Source: JALUUH01 sp964636675
GTDB taxonomy: Bacteria; Pseudomonadota; Gammaproteobacteria; S012-40
NCBI GenBank assembly: GCA_964636675.1
Contig: CAZWUO010000094.1
Location: forward strand, 1-12,933
Reading direction: 5' to 3'
DNA: 12,933 nucleotides
Shown here piece after piece: positions 1-7,584 of this stretch. The position numbers and the translations under genes are program-made. Under the pieces are notes generated by a model that was given only the letters and a program-made list of their open reading frames with translations, was not told the DNA's origin and made no database searches. Position 1 is the stretch's first letter. Each line of letters starts with the position of its first letter.

Positions 1-79
1 TATTGAGGAAACGTTGAAGGACTGCGTTGCCGAAAGAGCCGGTGCCGCCGGTTATTAATAGGGTTTTGTTAGTGAACAT
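1..79 (-). CDS. UDP-sugar 4,6-dehydratase (CapE/WbjB-type SDR), N-terminal fragment cut by the window edge
   Basis: The reverse strand reads ATG at 79 followed by 26 open codons to the window edge. The peptide starts MFTNKTLLITGGTGSFGNAV, which has the Rossmann glycine motif GGTGSFG (residues 11-17) preceded by a short beta strand. This opening is characteristic of extended SDR enzymes such as CapE, WbjB and related inverting dehydratases. These convert UDP-GlcNAc to a 4-keto-6-deoxy sugar in the cytoplasm, as the first step towards L-FucNAc-type or pseudaminic-type residues. A GGAAA sequence about 7 bases upstream can serve as ribosome binding site. The gene lies 13 bp downstream of the glycosyltransferase stop, in the same direction, so it is probably the next gene of the operon. 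Only the cofactor-binding start is visible, so the exact substrate is open. Confidence 0.75.
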   Translation of the reverse strand, partial: MFTNKTLLITGGTGSFGNAVLQRFLN

Positions 80-92
80 AATATTTTTCCAG

Positions 93-1262
93 TTAATCTG
101 TTTTTATTAATGAGGTGACAGTCTGCTGATTGCCCGTAACTTGCGCGATGAATGAAAAAGTTCCGTTAGCGCAACGTTCCCACGAATATTCCTGCACTTT
201 CTCAAAGGATTCACAAGCAAGCAGTGAACGAAGCTCCGGGCTGTCGAAGAGTTTCCTGATAGCGCCGGCAATTTCGACAGGCCGCTCAGGATCAAAATAC
301 ACTCCGGCATCGCCAAGCACCTCGGGCATGGGGCCTCGATTGGAGCAAGCAATGGGTAAACCGGACGCCATGCCTTCTATCAGTATGTTGGGCAAGTTTT
401 CACAACTTGAGGCAAACAGACACAAGTCTGCCTGTGCATAGCGTGTATGCAGTTCGGCATAGGGTACTGCCCCCGAATAGCGGATAAACTCACTTGCCGG
501 ATCTATCCGCTCCAGCGTAGCTCGCAGCCGCTCCAAGGCAGGAGGGTAGGCTGGCCCCACCAGATCAAGCACCACAGGCAAATCGCTCTTCCGCAACTGT
601 GCAACCGCCTCCGCAACATTCCACTGATGCTTGTAGATATCAATGATCGAGACATAGAGGATGCGAAATGGCCGATCAATTGAGTACCGGCTAACAGGCA
701 ACTGCTCGCGCGGTGGACAAGCAAATCGCTTATCAATACCATGCGGAATAATCGTCGTTTTACTATTGGTGCCTTTGATCACACGCATTACAGCACCCTT
801 TGCATATTTCGTCAGAAAAATGATTCCATTTGCATGGTGGAAGGTACGCGATTGTGTCCAGCGCAAAAGAATCATTTTGAGCGTAAACATAGACCACCCG
901 AACCGCCGTAACTCCCGCCACTCGAACGGCAACAGGTTCTGGCTCATCGTCACAATCGGTCGAAAACTACCAGCATACGAACCGCCCGGGACAAAAAGCA
1001 CATCACAATTAGCGGCCCGCGCCAGATGAGATAACCTGAACCGCTGCCAGAAGGTGCGGCAAAGCAGACCTTTGTCCAAAAGAAGTTGATGGCTTTTCAC
1101 TAACCATGGCCGATCTTCAATCCGGCTCAAGTTTGCCTTTCCACTCCATACAATGACTTGTGAAAACCCGTGCACAATAGGATCAGCCGCCCGCAGAAGT
1201 TCAAGCAGGTGGGTTACTCCACCACCAGCGCGTATGTTTGACGCATCAATTCCTATTATCAT
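93..1262 (-). CDS. Family 4 glycosyltransferase (GT-B fold)
   Basis: The 389-aa protein has the layout of retaining GT4 transferases, which move a sugar from a nucleotide donor to a growing lipid-linked glycan at the inner membrane face. Visible signs are an N-terminal glycine loop GGGVTHL (13-19); the linker motif IPHGID (172-177) at the start of the C-terminal Rossmann domain; a strand with LYVSIIDIYKHQW (202-214), where K211 sits at the usual phosphate-binding lysine position; and the EX7E motif with E288 and E296 in the stretch SCENLPNILIEGMASG. Length is normal for the family. The ATG at 1262 overlaps the TGA of a short upstream reading frame as ATGA, so its translation is probably coupled to that remnant. 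Donor and acceptor cannot be read from sequence. The family call is firm. Confidence 0.9.
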   Translation of the reverse strand: MIIGIDASNIRAGGGVTHLLELLRAADPIVHGFSQVIVWSGKANLSRIEDRPWLVKSHQLLLDKGLLCRTFWQRFRLSHLARAANCDVLFVPGGSYAGSFRPIVTMSQNLLPFEWRELRRFGWSMFTLKMILLRWTQSRTFHHANGIIFLTKYAKGAVMRVIKGTNSKTTIIPHGIDKRFACPPREQLPVSRYSIDRPFRILYVSIIDIYKHQWNVAEAVAQLRKSDLPVVLDLVGPAYPPALERLRATLERIDPASEFIRYSGAVPYAELHTRYAQADLCLFASSCENLPNILIEGMASGLPIACSNRGPMPEVLGDAGVYFDPERPVEIAGAIRKLFDSPELRSLLACESFEKVQEYSWERCANGTFSFIAQVTGNQQTVTSLIKTD

Positions 1263-1414
1263 AAGACCGATCGAGCATTATCTCTCATAACTCTCAAGCC
1301 AATTTCCTTATCATCTATCAATAAACGCCCCAACGCTGAGCCGATTGTGCCGCATACCCCGGTAATCAGGATTCGTTTATTCTTGATAAATTTGTTGTCT
1401 ATTTTTTTGTTCAT
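1259..1414 (-). pseudogene. Remnant of an SDR-type polysaccharide dehydratase/epimerase (N-terminal about 51 aa only)
   Basis: A 51-codon reading frame starts at ATG 1414. It contains FIKNKRILITGVCGTIGSAL (residues 9-28), a nearly perfect N-terminal beta strand plus GxxGxxG NAD(P)-binding loop of CapD/CapE-like dehydratases. The next residues (IDDKEIGLRVMRDN) resemble the second beta strand of that fold but are already distorted, and the frame stops at 1259-1261. The rest of a gene that would normally exceed 300 codons is absent. The stop overlaps the glycosyltransferase start as ATGA. I read this as the scar of a deletion or recombination that joined the start of a lost dehydratase gene to the glycosyltransferase. 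The frame is also open upstream to 1519, but that part lies inside the fusion gene and is out of frame with it, so I do not count it. Whether the 51-aa peptide is still made is unknown; it may only serve as a coupling leader. Confidence 0.65.
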
Positions 1415-1469
1415 TTTACGTCCATTGATGTATTGATGTAATGTTTTTTGCCAGTTGTGAGATACACGA

Positions 1470-3647
1470 TTACCATTTCCACGATTCGCCAACCAGTGAA
1501 TAACGTTCTCCATTGACACCTAACTTAAAGGTGGTAATGCCCGGTGTCTTTTCCTGATCAATCCCACCTAAATCAAACCAGCAAAACTCATTTTGCTTAA
1601 GAAATGTCATAGCATTCCATAACAAGAATTGATTTGCCTTCAGTTTACGGCCATAATCACCGTTCCAACCCAACAAATACGTTGCGGCAGATCCGTGCGG
1701 CACTACGCAGATACCAGCAACCACTTCGTCCTCAGCAAGCGCACGAAATACCCATGCCGGCTGATTTGTATCATTCAGAAAACGCCATAATTTCCGATAA
1801 AAAGCAACCGGGACATCTGGTCCCTTACGCGCCTGCATCATACTATTACATTGTTTCAATATCCATTCGAAACTATCTGCATCTCTTACAACATCCAGCT
1901 GAAGATCATGTCGCTCGGCAAATGAGAGCATATTTCTCCACTTGCCATCGAGTTTCTTGCGAAGTTTTTGAGTATCTTCCCGTAAATCCAGCCAGATAGA
2001 CTCCCAGCCATAAGGAGAATTTTGTCTTAACCCCAAATGAGTTAACATATTTATGGAATGCCCCGTAAGTGGTAGCTCCGGCGCAAATGAGAATATACGC
2101 CCCCGCCTGATCCCTGCCAGCTCTTGAGTCAGGCATTTAATCACTGCCATTTTTAAGGCGTCATTAATTTTGCACAAGAACAAAGGCCCACGATTTACTC
2201 TGGATAAATGCAGCAATCCCAAATAGCGTTTTTCCAACACCTGGACAATTGCGACAGGAGTGCCATCGACTTGAAAAACACACCGCCGTACTATCCAGCC
2301 TTCAACATCAGCCTTTGCTTCACCATACTCCCACGACTGCATCATATTACTCTGGCCTGCCTGCTTCAGCCATTCTTGCCACTGGCCACGAGTCGCGTTA
2401 TCCCACACAAGTTCCACCTTAGGGGAAGACGATTCGCCCAGCCGTACTGCCGAAGATTTGAAACTTGCCACAATATCCTTTACAGATACGCTCTGATGCA
2501 ACGGTAAATGGATATGGCTGTGCCGTAAATGTACAGCCTCGTTTTCCAGCTGCCCGTTTGCAAAAACTTCAGGAGGTAAGTCAGGCCACGTCATTACGGG
2601 AAAACCGGTATTTTGCATATCCGCAAATACTTGTCCGGCGCATCTTTCATCAACATTATAAACGGCATTATACGGAATCCACTCACCATGCGTTGAGCGG
2701 GGGCCAACATTGATGCCCTCAAATCCAGCACCCGGTGTTTTCAATAAAAGTTCATCCCAAAGTAACTGATTCCGCAACCGCCATCGAGCAATTCTGTTCA
2801 ATGACGGCAATAATGATTTTAGAATACGCTGAGCAGTACCACTCATTGCAGGTGTTGGCAATTGAGCCACGGAAGCTGATTCCCTGCAGATTTCGCAATA
2901 ATCGACACGAAGTATTTGCTGTCGTGCTCCCAGCTTCTGCAACAATCTTTTAACAAACCACTCAAAAATTTGCCTATGAGAGAACCTATGAGGCGAAAAT
3001 AATTGAAGAGATTTTGTAAATTGTTTATGCCATTTCTTTGGATCGCCAAAAGTTAAAAGCAATTCTTTTCCTAATTTATTAGCCCCATCGGCGCGGGCAA
3101 TAAGTAAAGCCCCATCAGGAATAGGCAGAAGTTTGTGGGGACTGTAAAGTATAAAATCTGCGAATTTACCAATACCTGGAATTGGTTTCAGGACATGCGC
3201 CGCATCTTCGATTAACCAGGCGGCATAGTCATGACAAAAATCCTTAGCTGGCGCTGTGGGTACAGGGCAGCCAAAATAGTGTACTACAAGAAGTACATCT
3301 GGCGGATTTATTTTTGCCTGTTGCCGAATTCCCTTGTAGTCAGGCTGCATTTTAGAGGTAACGGGATAAAAAAACAGCCGCACATCAATATCTCGTAAAG
3401 GAACAAGAGATGCGTTACAAAAAAAATCAGGAACAAAGACGGTAATTCTACCCTTTCCCTTTTGTCGCTGTCGCCACATAACTATCTGCGCAAGCGACCA
3501 TGCGGAACGGGAAAACCAACCGGCCATTTCTCCCTGCCTTAACCATGGTTTAGCTAATTCATGACTATTAATCCTGCCTGGCGCCATCGCACACAACATG
3601 TCACGCCATTTAGGAATTGGAGCCAAAGTAATTTGTTTGCCAAACAT
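1470..3647 (-). CDS. Fusion: DegT/StrS-type PLP aminotransferase domain plus FemAB-type (GNAT-like) acyltransferase domain
   Basis: This 725-aa protein joins two apparently complete enzymes. Residues about 1-390 resemble DegT/DnrJ/EryC1/StrS sugar aminotransferases: a strand FVPDFFCNA (71-79), then VVHYFG (121-126), EDAAHV with the expected PLP-pyridine aspartate D148, and YSPHK with the Schiff-base lysine candidate K172 followed by PIPDGALL. The usual C-terminal part ending in LPLHQ (about 381-385) is present. Residues about 410-725 resemble FemAB/peptidoglycan-bridge acyltransferases: SRVNRGPLF (482-490), GWESIWLDL (547-555), a KWRNMLSFAER helix (569-579), YLLGWNGDYGRKLKAN (657-672) and FDLGGID (691-697). 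The ATG lies 3 bp after the stop of the preceding gene, with a weak GGA ribosome site. A plausible role is amination of a keto-sugar followed by N-acylation of the new amine, but that link is inferred. Each domain assignment rests on motifs I can see. The substrate is unknown. Confidence 0.82.
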   Translation of the reverse strand: MFGKQITLAPIPKWRDMLCAMAPGRINSHELAKPWLRQGEMAGWFSRSAWSLAQIVMWRQRQKGKGRITVFVPDFFCNASLVPLRDIDVRLFFYPVTSKMQPDYKGIRQQAKINPPDVLLVVHYFGCPVPTAPAKDFCHDYAAWLIEDAAHVLKPIPGIGKFADFILYSPHKLLPIPDGALLIARADGANKLGKELLLTFGDPKKWHKQFTKSLQLFSPHRFSHRQIFEWFVKRLLQKLGARQQILRVDYCEICRESASVAQLPTPAMSGTAQRILKSLLPSLNRIARWRLRNQLLWDELLLKTPGAGFEGINVGPRSTHGEWIPYNAVYNVDERCAGQVFADMQNTGFPVMTWPDLPPEVFANGQLENEAVHLRHSHIHLPLHQSVSVKDIVASFKSSAVRLGESSSPKVELVWDNATRGQWQEWLKQAGQSNMMQSWEYGEAKADVEGWIVRRCVFQVDGTPVAIVQVLEKRYLGLLHLSRVNRGPLFLCKINDALKMAVIKCLTQELAGIRRGRIFSFAPELPLTGHSINMLTHLGLRQNSPYGWESIWLDLREDTQKLRKKLDGKWRNMLSFAERHDLQLDVVRDADSFEWILKQCNSMMQARKGPDVPVAFYRKLWRFLNDTNQPAWVFRALAEDEVVAGICVVPHGSAATYLLGWNGDYGRKLKANQFLLWNAMTFLKQNEFCWFDLGGIDQEKTPGITTFKLGVNGERYSLVGESWKW

Positions 3648-3650
3648 ATT

Positions 3651-4418
3651 CTATTGTCCAACCGGAATGAAATAGGAGTTTACCGAGTACCACAACATCC
3701 CCACCCATTCACAAATAAGCGTCGTGCTTTTTTCAAGACTGTCCGGGCAGGGGAGCCAACAAATCCACCCTGACGGCAAGCTTAAAGATGGGACAGAAAT
3801 CGGCATAACATTTTTGAAATAGCGCAAGAATTCGCGTCTGGCCCGGCGCATATGCCAACTATTTGTCACTATGGCTATGGGCGTTGAAAATGTTATTCCA
3901 GGCAATTTCAACGCTTCAACAGGGTGTGCCGCCGTATTTGTGGAATTAGATTCCAATATCATAACTTTTCTCGGGACTCCATATTGATAAGCCAAGTCTG
4001 CCATTAACAGAGCATGCCTGTTTGGTGGTCTTCGACTGCCTTTAGTATGTGATGCCCCGGAGAACACAAGCTTGGCTGACGGATATTTCATCCATGTTGC
4101 CACTCCGAGCAATACCCGGCGTTGACTTTCGATAACCAGGATATCTTCTTTCGGAGTTGCACCGATAAGATATCCGCCACCCAGGACAAAAATAAAACGA
4201 GGGGAAAGAGATAATTTCTTTGGCGGTAAAATGGTTAGACCCTGTTCAAGATAGTGAGATACAATCGGTGTTGCGAGACCTGCCAGCATCAGGTTCAAAA
4301 TCAATAGTCCCCATAGAATTATTGCCCGTGATCTTGATATCCGCTGACAAAGCAGCCACGCTACTCCCGCAATCTGCAGGAGAATAACAAATAATAATGG
4401 ATTAACCAGGGCCTTCAC
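3651..4418 (-). CDS. YdcF/ElyC-like membrane protein (DUF218 domain)
   Basis: The 255-aa protein has two predicted N-terminal membrane segments (about 5-24 and 32-52) and then a soluble DUF218 domain. Family marks are FVLGGG (77-82), LVFSGA (117-122), ESNSTNT (156-162) and TNSWHMRRA (185-193). Members such as E. coli ElyC, SanA and YdcF are linked to envelope integrity; ElyC has been tied to undecaprenyl-phosphate metabolism. The catalytic role of the family is poorly defined. The start is a GTG at 4418 (CAC on the + strand), chosen because a strong GGGGAG ribosome site lies 6 bases upstream and overlaps the stop of the deacetylase gene. Spacing to that stop is 11 bp, and the next gene starts 3 bp after this one ends, so it belongs to the polysaccharide operon. 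A role in handling the lipid carrier or polymer export is an inference. Confidence 0.83.
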   Translation of the reverse strand: MKALVNPLLFVILLQIAGVAWLLCQRISRSRAIILWGLLILNLMLAGLATPIVSHYLEQGLTILPPKKLSLSPRFIFVLGGGYLIGATPKEDILVIESQRRVLLGVATWMKYPSAKLVFSGASHTKGSRRPPNRHALLMADLAYQYGVPRKVMILESNSTNTAAHPVEALKLPGITFSTPIAIVTNSWHMRRARREFLRYFKNVMPISVPSLSLPSGWICWLPCPDSLEKSTTLICEWVGMLWYSVNSYFIPVGQ

Positions 4419-4424
4419 CAGCTA

Positions 4425-4430
4425 CTCCCC
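4425..4430 (-). promoter_or_regulatory. Strong ribosome binding site supporting a GTG start
   Basis: The reverse strand reads GGGGAG followed by six bases and then GTG at 4418. It overlaps the TAG stop of the deacetylase gene, which suggests re-initiation by terminating ribosomes. It decides the non-ATG start of the YdcF-like gene. Confidence 0.7.
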
Positions 4431-5317
4431 TAATCCCGCGCAATAGAAGGCACCCCTTCCTCAACCCATTTATCTAAAATCTGATTACTTTTTGAATAAC
4501 GGAAATCTCCTCCTCCTTCAAGGAAAGCTCCCAACAGCAGATGAGAATCTCGAGCCGTTGTTGACTCACGTCGCAAGGCCAATGGTGAAACGTCCCCGGC
4601 ATTATCACCGCGTAATCCGGAATATACAAAGGGAAATCGTTGTCTGGCAACCGACATAGCCTGCAGAGAAAAGCTGTCGATATTGCCAAAGGTAAAAGAA
4701 AAATGTTTGACCTTAATGCCTAAAAGTTGTTCCAGAATATCGGCGCTTGTAACGATCTCGCTATGGAGAACCGATTGCGCGGTTATTGCAGACAAACGTG
4801 CATGTGTCTTGGTATGTGCTCCAATTGTGTGCCCCTGCTCCAGCAATGCTTCAAGATCCTTCCATCCCATATTATACTGATATTTCGGCACATCTTCAAC
4901 TGCCATGCCGGGACAAATATGATTGGCGACAAATGCACGAGCTTCTTTGGGACAATTGATTGCGGCAAAATCAGAAACCACAAAAAACAAGGCCTTTATT
5001 CCCATAGGATTAAGTATGCTTTCCGCAACTACGCGGTTTGAAGCAAAACTGTCATCAAATGAGAGTAACAAATTATTTCCTTTGATTTGTTCTGTACCGG
5101 CAACCATTGAGGCAAATTGTTGCGGACTAACAAAATTCCAGTGGCTTGCCAACCAGCGTAATTGTCTGGCGAAACTTTTCTGATCTTCCGGGGCAATATC
5201 GTGATACAAAAGGATCCTTAACCGACCTGTTTGCTTAATACAGATGGCATTGCGAATGGAATGTGATAATCTCAGAAAAGGATAAGTAAGCGAGAAAATC
5301 GTATGTAATTTCCCCAT
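4430..5317 (-). CDS. Polysaccharide deacetylase family protein (NodB homology domain)
   Basis: The 295-aa protein carries the carbohydrate esterase 4 signature: a first strand LLYHDI (36-41); motif 1 as SFDDS (86-90), with the base D88 and metal ligand D89; motif 2 as HTKTH (168-172), supplying two metal-binding histidines; and motif 3 as SFTFG (207-211). Such enzymes remove N- or O-acetyl groups from sugars using a bound metal ion. Motif 1 ends in Ser where classic NodB has Gly. I see no convincing signal peptide: the first 30 residues are only mildly hydrophobic and contain several charged residues. It may therefore act in the cytoplasm on a lipid-linked or nucleotide-linked sugar, though a non-classical membrane association is possible. 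The start ATG overlaps the TAA of the polymerase gene as TAATG, so translation is coupled. Confidence 0.87.
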   Translation of the reverse strand: MGKLHTIFSLTYPFLRLSHSIRNAICIKQTGRLRILLYHDIAPEDQKSFARQLRWLASHWNFVSPQQFASMVAGTEQIKGNNLLLSFDDSFASNRVVAESILNPMGIKALFFVVSDFAAINCPKEARAFVANHICPGMAVEDVPKYQYNMGWKDLEALLEQGHTIGAHTKTHARLSAITAQSVLHSEIVTSADILEQLLGIKVKHFSFTFGNIDSFSLQAMSVARQRFPFVYSGLRGDNAGDVSPLALRRESTTARDSHLLLGAFLEGGGDFRYSKSNQILDKWVEEGVPSIARD

Positions 5318-6621
5318 TAGTTGTTTACCTTCACCACCACATTATTTATTCTGCCAGAAACAAGTAATCCACACAAAATTAAATAAACAGGACTCATCAA
5401 ACTGCCATAGACCATATTTTGAGTAAACATTACTATCCAAGCCTGAGAAATATTCATATAGTATTTTGAATGAAAGCTATATTTAAAAATTGGTGTTAAA
5501 ATTTGTTTTTCTCGTAACAACAATAAAAAAAGTCCTAAAAAACCTGTTTGTGTTAACCAACGTACAAGTGCTGTTCCAGAAGGGTGGTGTTTTAAAGCAC
5601 CGCCACCTGGAATAACAAACCCAACACCAAAAGGGTTATTTAAAAAGATTAAAAAATTTTTTTTCATAACTTTAAAACGGCCGCCATAAGGATTTTTAAT
5701 AGTTGCGTTTGAAGTTCCTCGTACTCCAGTCAATATTCTCAAAACGTTAACATTATAATATTTCCGTGCTACCTGTTCTCTACCCAGGAAAACTACTACT
5801 AAAAGGCTCAATGCTATCAATAATAATAATAACGAGCGCAAAATTCTTTTGGCGTGTAAAATATGAATCATGGTTCCAAATAAAAAAGCGACTGCAATGG
5901 AAAGATATCCGGCATTAGACAAAGCCATAAATCCCCCTACCAAACATAAATAGCTCGCTTTCAGCCAATATTTCTTTTTTTCCAAAATGTAAATAGAACG
6001 AGAAATAAAAAATGCAGCAAACAAGAATCCACTAGCTTTATCAGGTTCAAGCCAAAAGCCACACAGCCTAAAAACCGGTTGCGGTAAACCAGGGAAAAAC
6101 ATTCTAGATGTTATATTCCCCAATAAGCCCAAGGGGCCAGCATACATTCCTCTTCCCAATGGAGTAATATTAAAAGTGATGCCGGTGTATTGAAGCAATA
6201 ATAGTAAAAAGAACTGCACTACAGAAAAAACGCCAAATAGCACTATCAATTTTGATATCATGACAGACAGTTGAGTTTTTTGCTCCATATAGGTCGTTAT
6301 AAGTATAAAAAACATTACTAATGGCAGAAATTTAAACCACTGAATAATTGTTTCTGGGAAAAATTTTGAAAAAAGAGATGGTATCAGACCATAAAGCATA
6401 AATAATGCGAAATAAAAAATAAACCTTGAAGCATATTTACTATGTATTTTCCTAATTGGGATCAATAGCAATAATAAAAGTGGACAAAATATTTTAATTC
6501 CAAATATTAAACTTATCGGTAATGCTTCAAATATACCCCACTCATAAACCATTGCATAAATGATAATAATAATGCTCACAAACAGTTCATATTTAATTTT
6601 AAAAAAATTACTACGAATCAT
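5317..6621 (-). CDS. Polytopic O-antigen polymerase/ligase-like membrane protein (Wzy/WaaL type)
   Basis: The protein (434 aa from the chosen start) is a chain of hydrophobic helices, roughly ten or more, for example near 12-32, 34-56, 66-84, 98-110, 120-143, 222-254 and 261-279. Between them lies a large hydrophilic loop at about 280-350. Loop features typical of Wzy-type polymerases are FRLCGFWLEPDKASG (184-198), GGRFKVMKKN (313-322), NNPFGVG (328-334) and HHPSGTALVRWLTQTGFLGL (345-364). Wzy joins O-units on undecaprenyl diphosphate at the periplasmic face. WaaL ligases have a similar shape, so a ligase role cannot be excluded; context favours the polymerase. I chose ATG 6621 because it overlaps the preceding TGA as ATGA and has AAGGTGG upstream. 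The longer frame would need a TTG at 6663 deep inside the previous gene. The gene is visibly more A+T-rich than its neighbours. Confidence 0.82.
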   Translation of the reverse strand: MIRSNFFKIKYELFVSIIIIIYAMVYEWGIFEALPISLIFGIKIFCPLLLLLLIPIRKIHSKYASRFIFYFALFMLYGLIPSLFSKFFPETIIQWFKFLPLVMFFILITTYMEQKTQLSVMISKLIVLFGVFSVVQFFLLLLLQYTGITFNITPLGRGMYAGPLGLLGNITSRMFFPGLPQPVFRLCGFWLEPDKASGFLFAAFFISRSIYILEKKKYWLKASYLCLVGGFMALSNAGYLSIAVAFLFGTMIHILHAKRILRSLLLLLIALSLLVVVFLGREQVARKYYNVNVLRILTGVRGTSNATIKNPYGGRFKVMKKNFLIFLNNPFGVGFVIPGGGALKHHPSGTALVRWLTQTGFLGLFLLLLREKQILTPIFKYSFHSKYYMNISQAWIVMFTQNMVYGSLMSPVYLILCGLLVSGRINNVVVKVNN

Positions 6622-7547
6622 TTTTGCGTTATCCACCTTGTTTGCCTTATCACCAGTGAACAAAAGTATTTAATTCCCCCCAAAGGAGAATTTTTCAATG
6701 CTGTAAATATCAGCATACACGCTCCCCACACATATCTTTGCGCCATTAAATCTTTTGCGTATTGCACCGCAAGTCGCACAGCAATCTGACGCCAAAGTTT
6801 ATCCCTGTCAGGCTCGAAATCCTGAATTTCATAAACATGCTCACGCAACAACACTTCCTGATTATGCCGCATTTTAGTAGTATTCAACGAAATATTCCCG
6901 TCTTCAATAATATATTTCCCTAATGGCTGTTTTATAAAGAAAAAACAAGCTCCTTTCAAAGCAATACGAAGCCATAGATCATAATCTTCAACAATTATAT
7001 AATCTCGTGCCTGGTTAAAGCGTAGTTCATGGGAATTCAGGAATTCACGCCGAACCGTGGTCGCAGAAGTAGATAAGCGATTACCAGTAGTGAGCAATAT
7101 ACGATAAAAATCTGGCTCGTAAGGACCATAACGTAAAGTATTTCTTTCAGCGCCTTGTATTAATAGAATTTCATTATGACAGAAAACATCACAATGGGGA
7201 TTTTCACTGGTCTTTCGTTTAACAATTTCCAGCTTATCAGGGAACCAGAAGTCATCGGCATCAAGAAAAGCAACCCAATTCCCCCGAGCTTTCTTTATGC
7301 CGACATTTCTAGAAAGAGCAATGACTCCATGGTTATGAACAACTTCATATATAATCCTTTCGTTACAAATTGACTTAACATACTCTCCGGTGCCATCAGT
7401 AGATGAGTTATCAACTATGATAATCTCAAAATCCTGGAAGGTTTGGTTCAATACTGAGGTAATAGATCGTTTCAAAAGGTCTATACAATTGTAACAGGGG
7501 ATCACTACAGAGAAAAAGGGTCTCACGTTCATCAAACCATATATCAT
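6618..7547 (-). CDS. Family 2 glycosyltransferase (GT-A fold)
   Basis: The 309-aa protein begins with the GT2 nucleotide-binding strand FSVVIPCYN (12-20), followed by IIIVDNSSTDGT (42-53), the metal-binding DxD-type motif FLDADD (94-99) and the catalytic-base region EDYDLW (187-192). These enzymes invert the anomeric centre when transferring a sugar from UDP- or dTDP-type donors, here presumably to the lipid-linked O-unit in the cytoplasm. The C-terminal 70 residues are helical with a mildly hydrophobic patch, which may help membrane association. Two starts are possible: ATG 7547, or ATG 7532 (residue 6), which gives the more usual distance to the first motif. Neither has a good ribosome site, and the gap to the upstream SDR is 37 bp. 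The gene is A+T-rich like the polymerase that follows. Sugar specificity is unknown. Confidence 0.9.
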   Translation of the reverse strand: MIYGLMNVRPFFSVVIPCYNCIDLLKRSITSVLNQTFQDFEIIIVDNSSTDGTGEYVKSICNERIIYEVVHNHGVIALSRNVGIKKARGNWVAFLDADDFWFPDKLEIVKRKTSENPHCDVFCHNEILLIQGAERNTLRYGPYEPDFYRILLTTGNRLSTSATTVRREFLNSHELRFNQARDYIIVEDYDLWLRIALKGACFFFIKQPLGKYIIEDGNISLNTTKMRHNQEVLLREHVYEIQDFEPDRDKLWRQIAVRLAVQYAKDLMAQRYVWGACMLIFTALKNSPLGGIKYFCSLVIRQTRWITQK

Positions 7548-7584
7548 ATCGTTAATTCAACCAATTGAATTTCTTGAGTCCATA

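Noticed and set aside
1424..1439. Tandem ATTGATGT pair in the gap after the fusion gene
   Set aside because: Two copies of 8 bases are too little to call a repeat array; no link to a known element.
1415..1519. N-terminal extension of the short dehydratase remnant, starting at ATG 1519
   Set aside because: Residues 1-35 overlap the 3' end of the fusion gene out of frame and include the intergenic gap; they show no family resemblance. The Rossmann start follows the ATG at 1414.
6622..6663. Longer polymerase start at 6663
   Set aside because: The codon there is TTG and lies 46 bp inside the glycosyltransferase gene. ATG 6621 gives a standard ATGA overlap and has AAGGTGG upstream.
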